From: Ascarosepion bandense
Lineage: Eukaryota; Mollusca; Cephalopoda; Sepiida; Sepiidae
Length of the DNA stretch: 64,000 nt
Assembly (NCBI GenBank): GCA_037127315.1
Contig: JBBBDQ010000352.1
Coordinates: forward strand, 340,501-404,500
Direction of reading: 5' to 3'
Below are positions 63,795 through 64,000 of the stretch, one piece after another; position 1 is the first letter of the stretch, and each line of letters opens with the position of its first letter. Under the pieces are notes generated by a model. It did no database searches. It worked only from the letters and a program-made list of their open reading frames with translations, and had not been told where the DNA came from. The position numbers were made by a program, and so were the translations under genes.

Positions 63795-64000
63795 TTTGTG
63801 GAATGAAGTGATACACAGAGAAATGTAGATAAACTACTTTATTAACAGAGTGGGACAACCAAGATGTATATACAATATTTACAGTCTCTCACAGTAGTGG
63901 ATGTTACTTCCCAAAGTCCATGATAATGACAACCCCTGTGTTAAGCACACATTGTCTTTTATACATCTGGGCAACCGGATGTCACATAATACGAGCCATG
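63795..64000 (-). mobile_element. Partial LTR-like sequence at the right edge
   Basis: On the minus strand GTATAAAAGACAATG (TATA-like, about 63950) precedes CTGTTAATAAAGTAG (polyadenylation signal, about 63842) by roughly 110 bp, the R-region spacing of an LTR. The 5' part lies outside the window. Confidence 0.4.

Noticed and set aside
1..64000. CRISPR arrays, operons, bacterial ribosome sites, rRNA or functional tRNA genes
   Set aside because: Nothing of the kind; the tandem arrays are minisatellites, and tRNA-like boxes belong to SINEs without a tRNA cloverleaf.

Overview
The window looks like intronic or intergenic DNA of a large, repeat-rich animal genome, most probably an octopus-type cephalopod. 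This rests on its AT richness, the absence of any long non-repeat coding region, many copies of a tRNA-headed SINE resembling those described from octopus, and dense LINE, Helitron, Penelope-type and Tc1/mariner debris. The species call comes from memory of these families and was not checked by search.

Only one stretch looks confidently like a cellular protein-coding exon: a 65-nt plus-strand exon at 14354-14418 encoding most of one ankyrin repeat, with a good acceptor and a GTAAGT donor. A truncated second copy of it at 14760-14781 is cut by a SINE. Weaker exon candidates on the same strand are at 9492-9632 and 44985-45077. A TATA/CCAAT block on the minus strand lies at about 52.8-53.5 kb.

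Layout. 0-3 kb: hairpin element with hammerhead-like cores, decayed RTE, Helitron. 4-8 kb: SINEs, a Tc1/mariner transposase remnant, LINE and RTE 3' ends. 8.7-9.35 kb: 27-bp minisatellite joined to a LINE 3' end. 10-17 kb: SINE-like family B, an LTR with a triplicated start, the ankyrin exon, and an LTR carrying a 36-bp minisatellite. 18-24 kb: TA microsatellites, foldbacks, local duplications and a LINE endonuclease/reverse-transcriptase copy. 24-31.5 kb: family B, Helitron, hairpin elements, a MITE. 32-43 kb: nested LINEs, a mariner gene split by a LINE, family B, an LTR. 44-49 kb: Helitron, RTE tail, and a 1.9-kb 30-bp satellite. 49-64 kb: nested LINE, SINE and RTE copies, a composite TA satellite, Penelope-type termini, and a partial LTR at the right edge.

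The most interesting signal is a set of hammerhead-ribozyme-like motifs of at least five sequence types, usually inside or next to inverted repeats and (TA)n tracts. The motif order CUGANGA, helix, GAAA, (short) helix III, UH and complementary stem I recurs on both strands. The best copy, at 53892-53940 on the minus strand, has an 8-bp stem I. This fits published descriptions of hammerheads in Penelope-like elements; the number of types and their head-to-head pairing here deserve testing.
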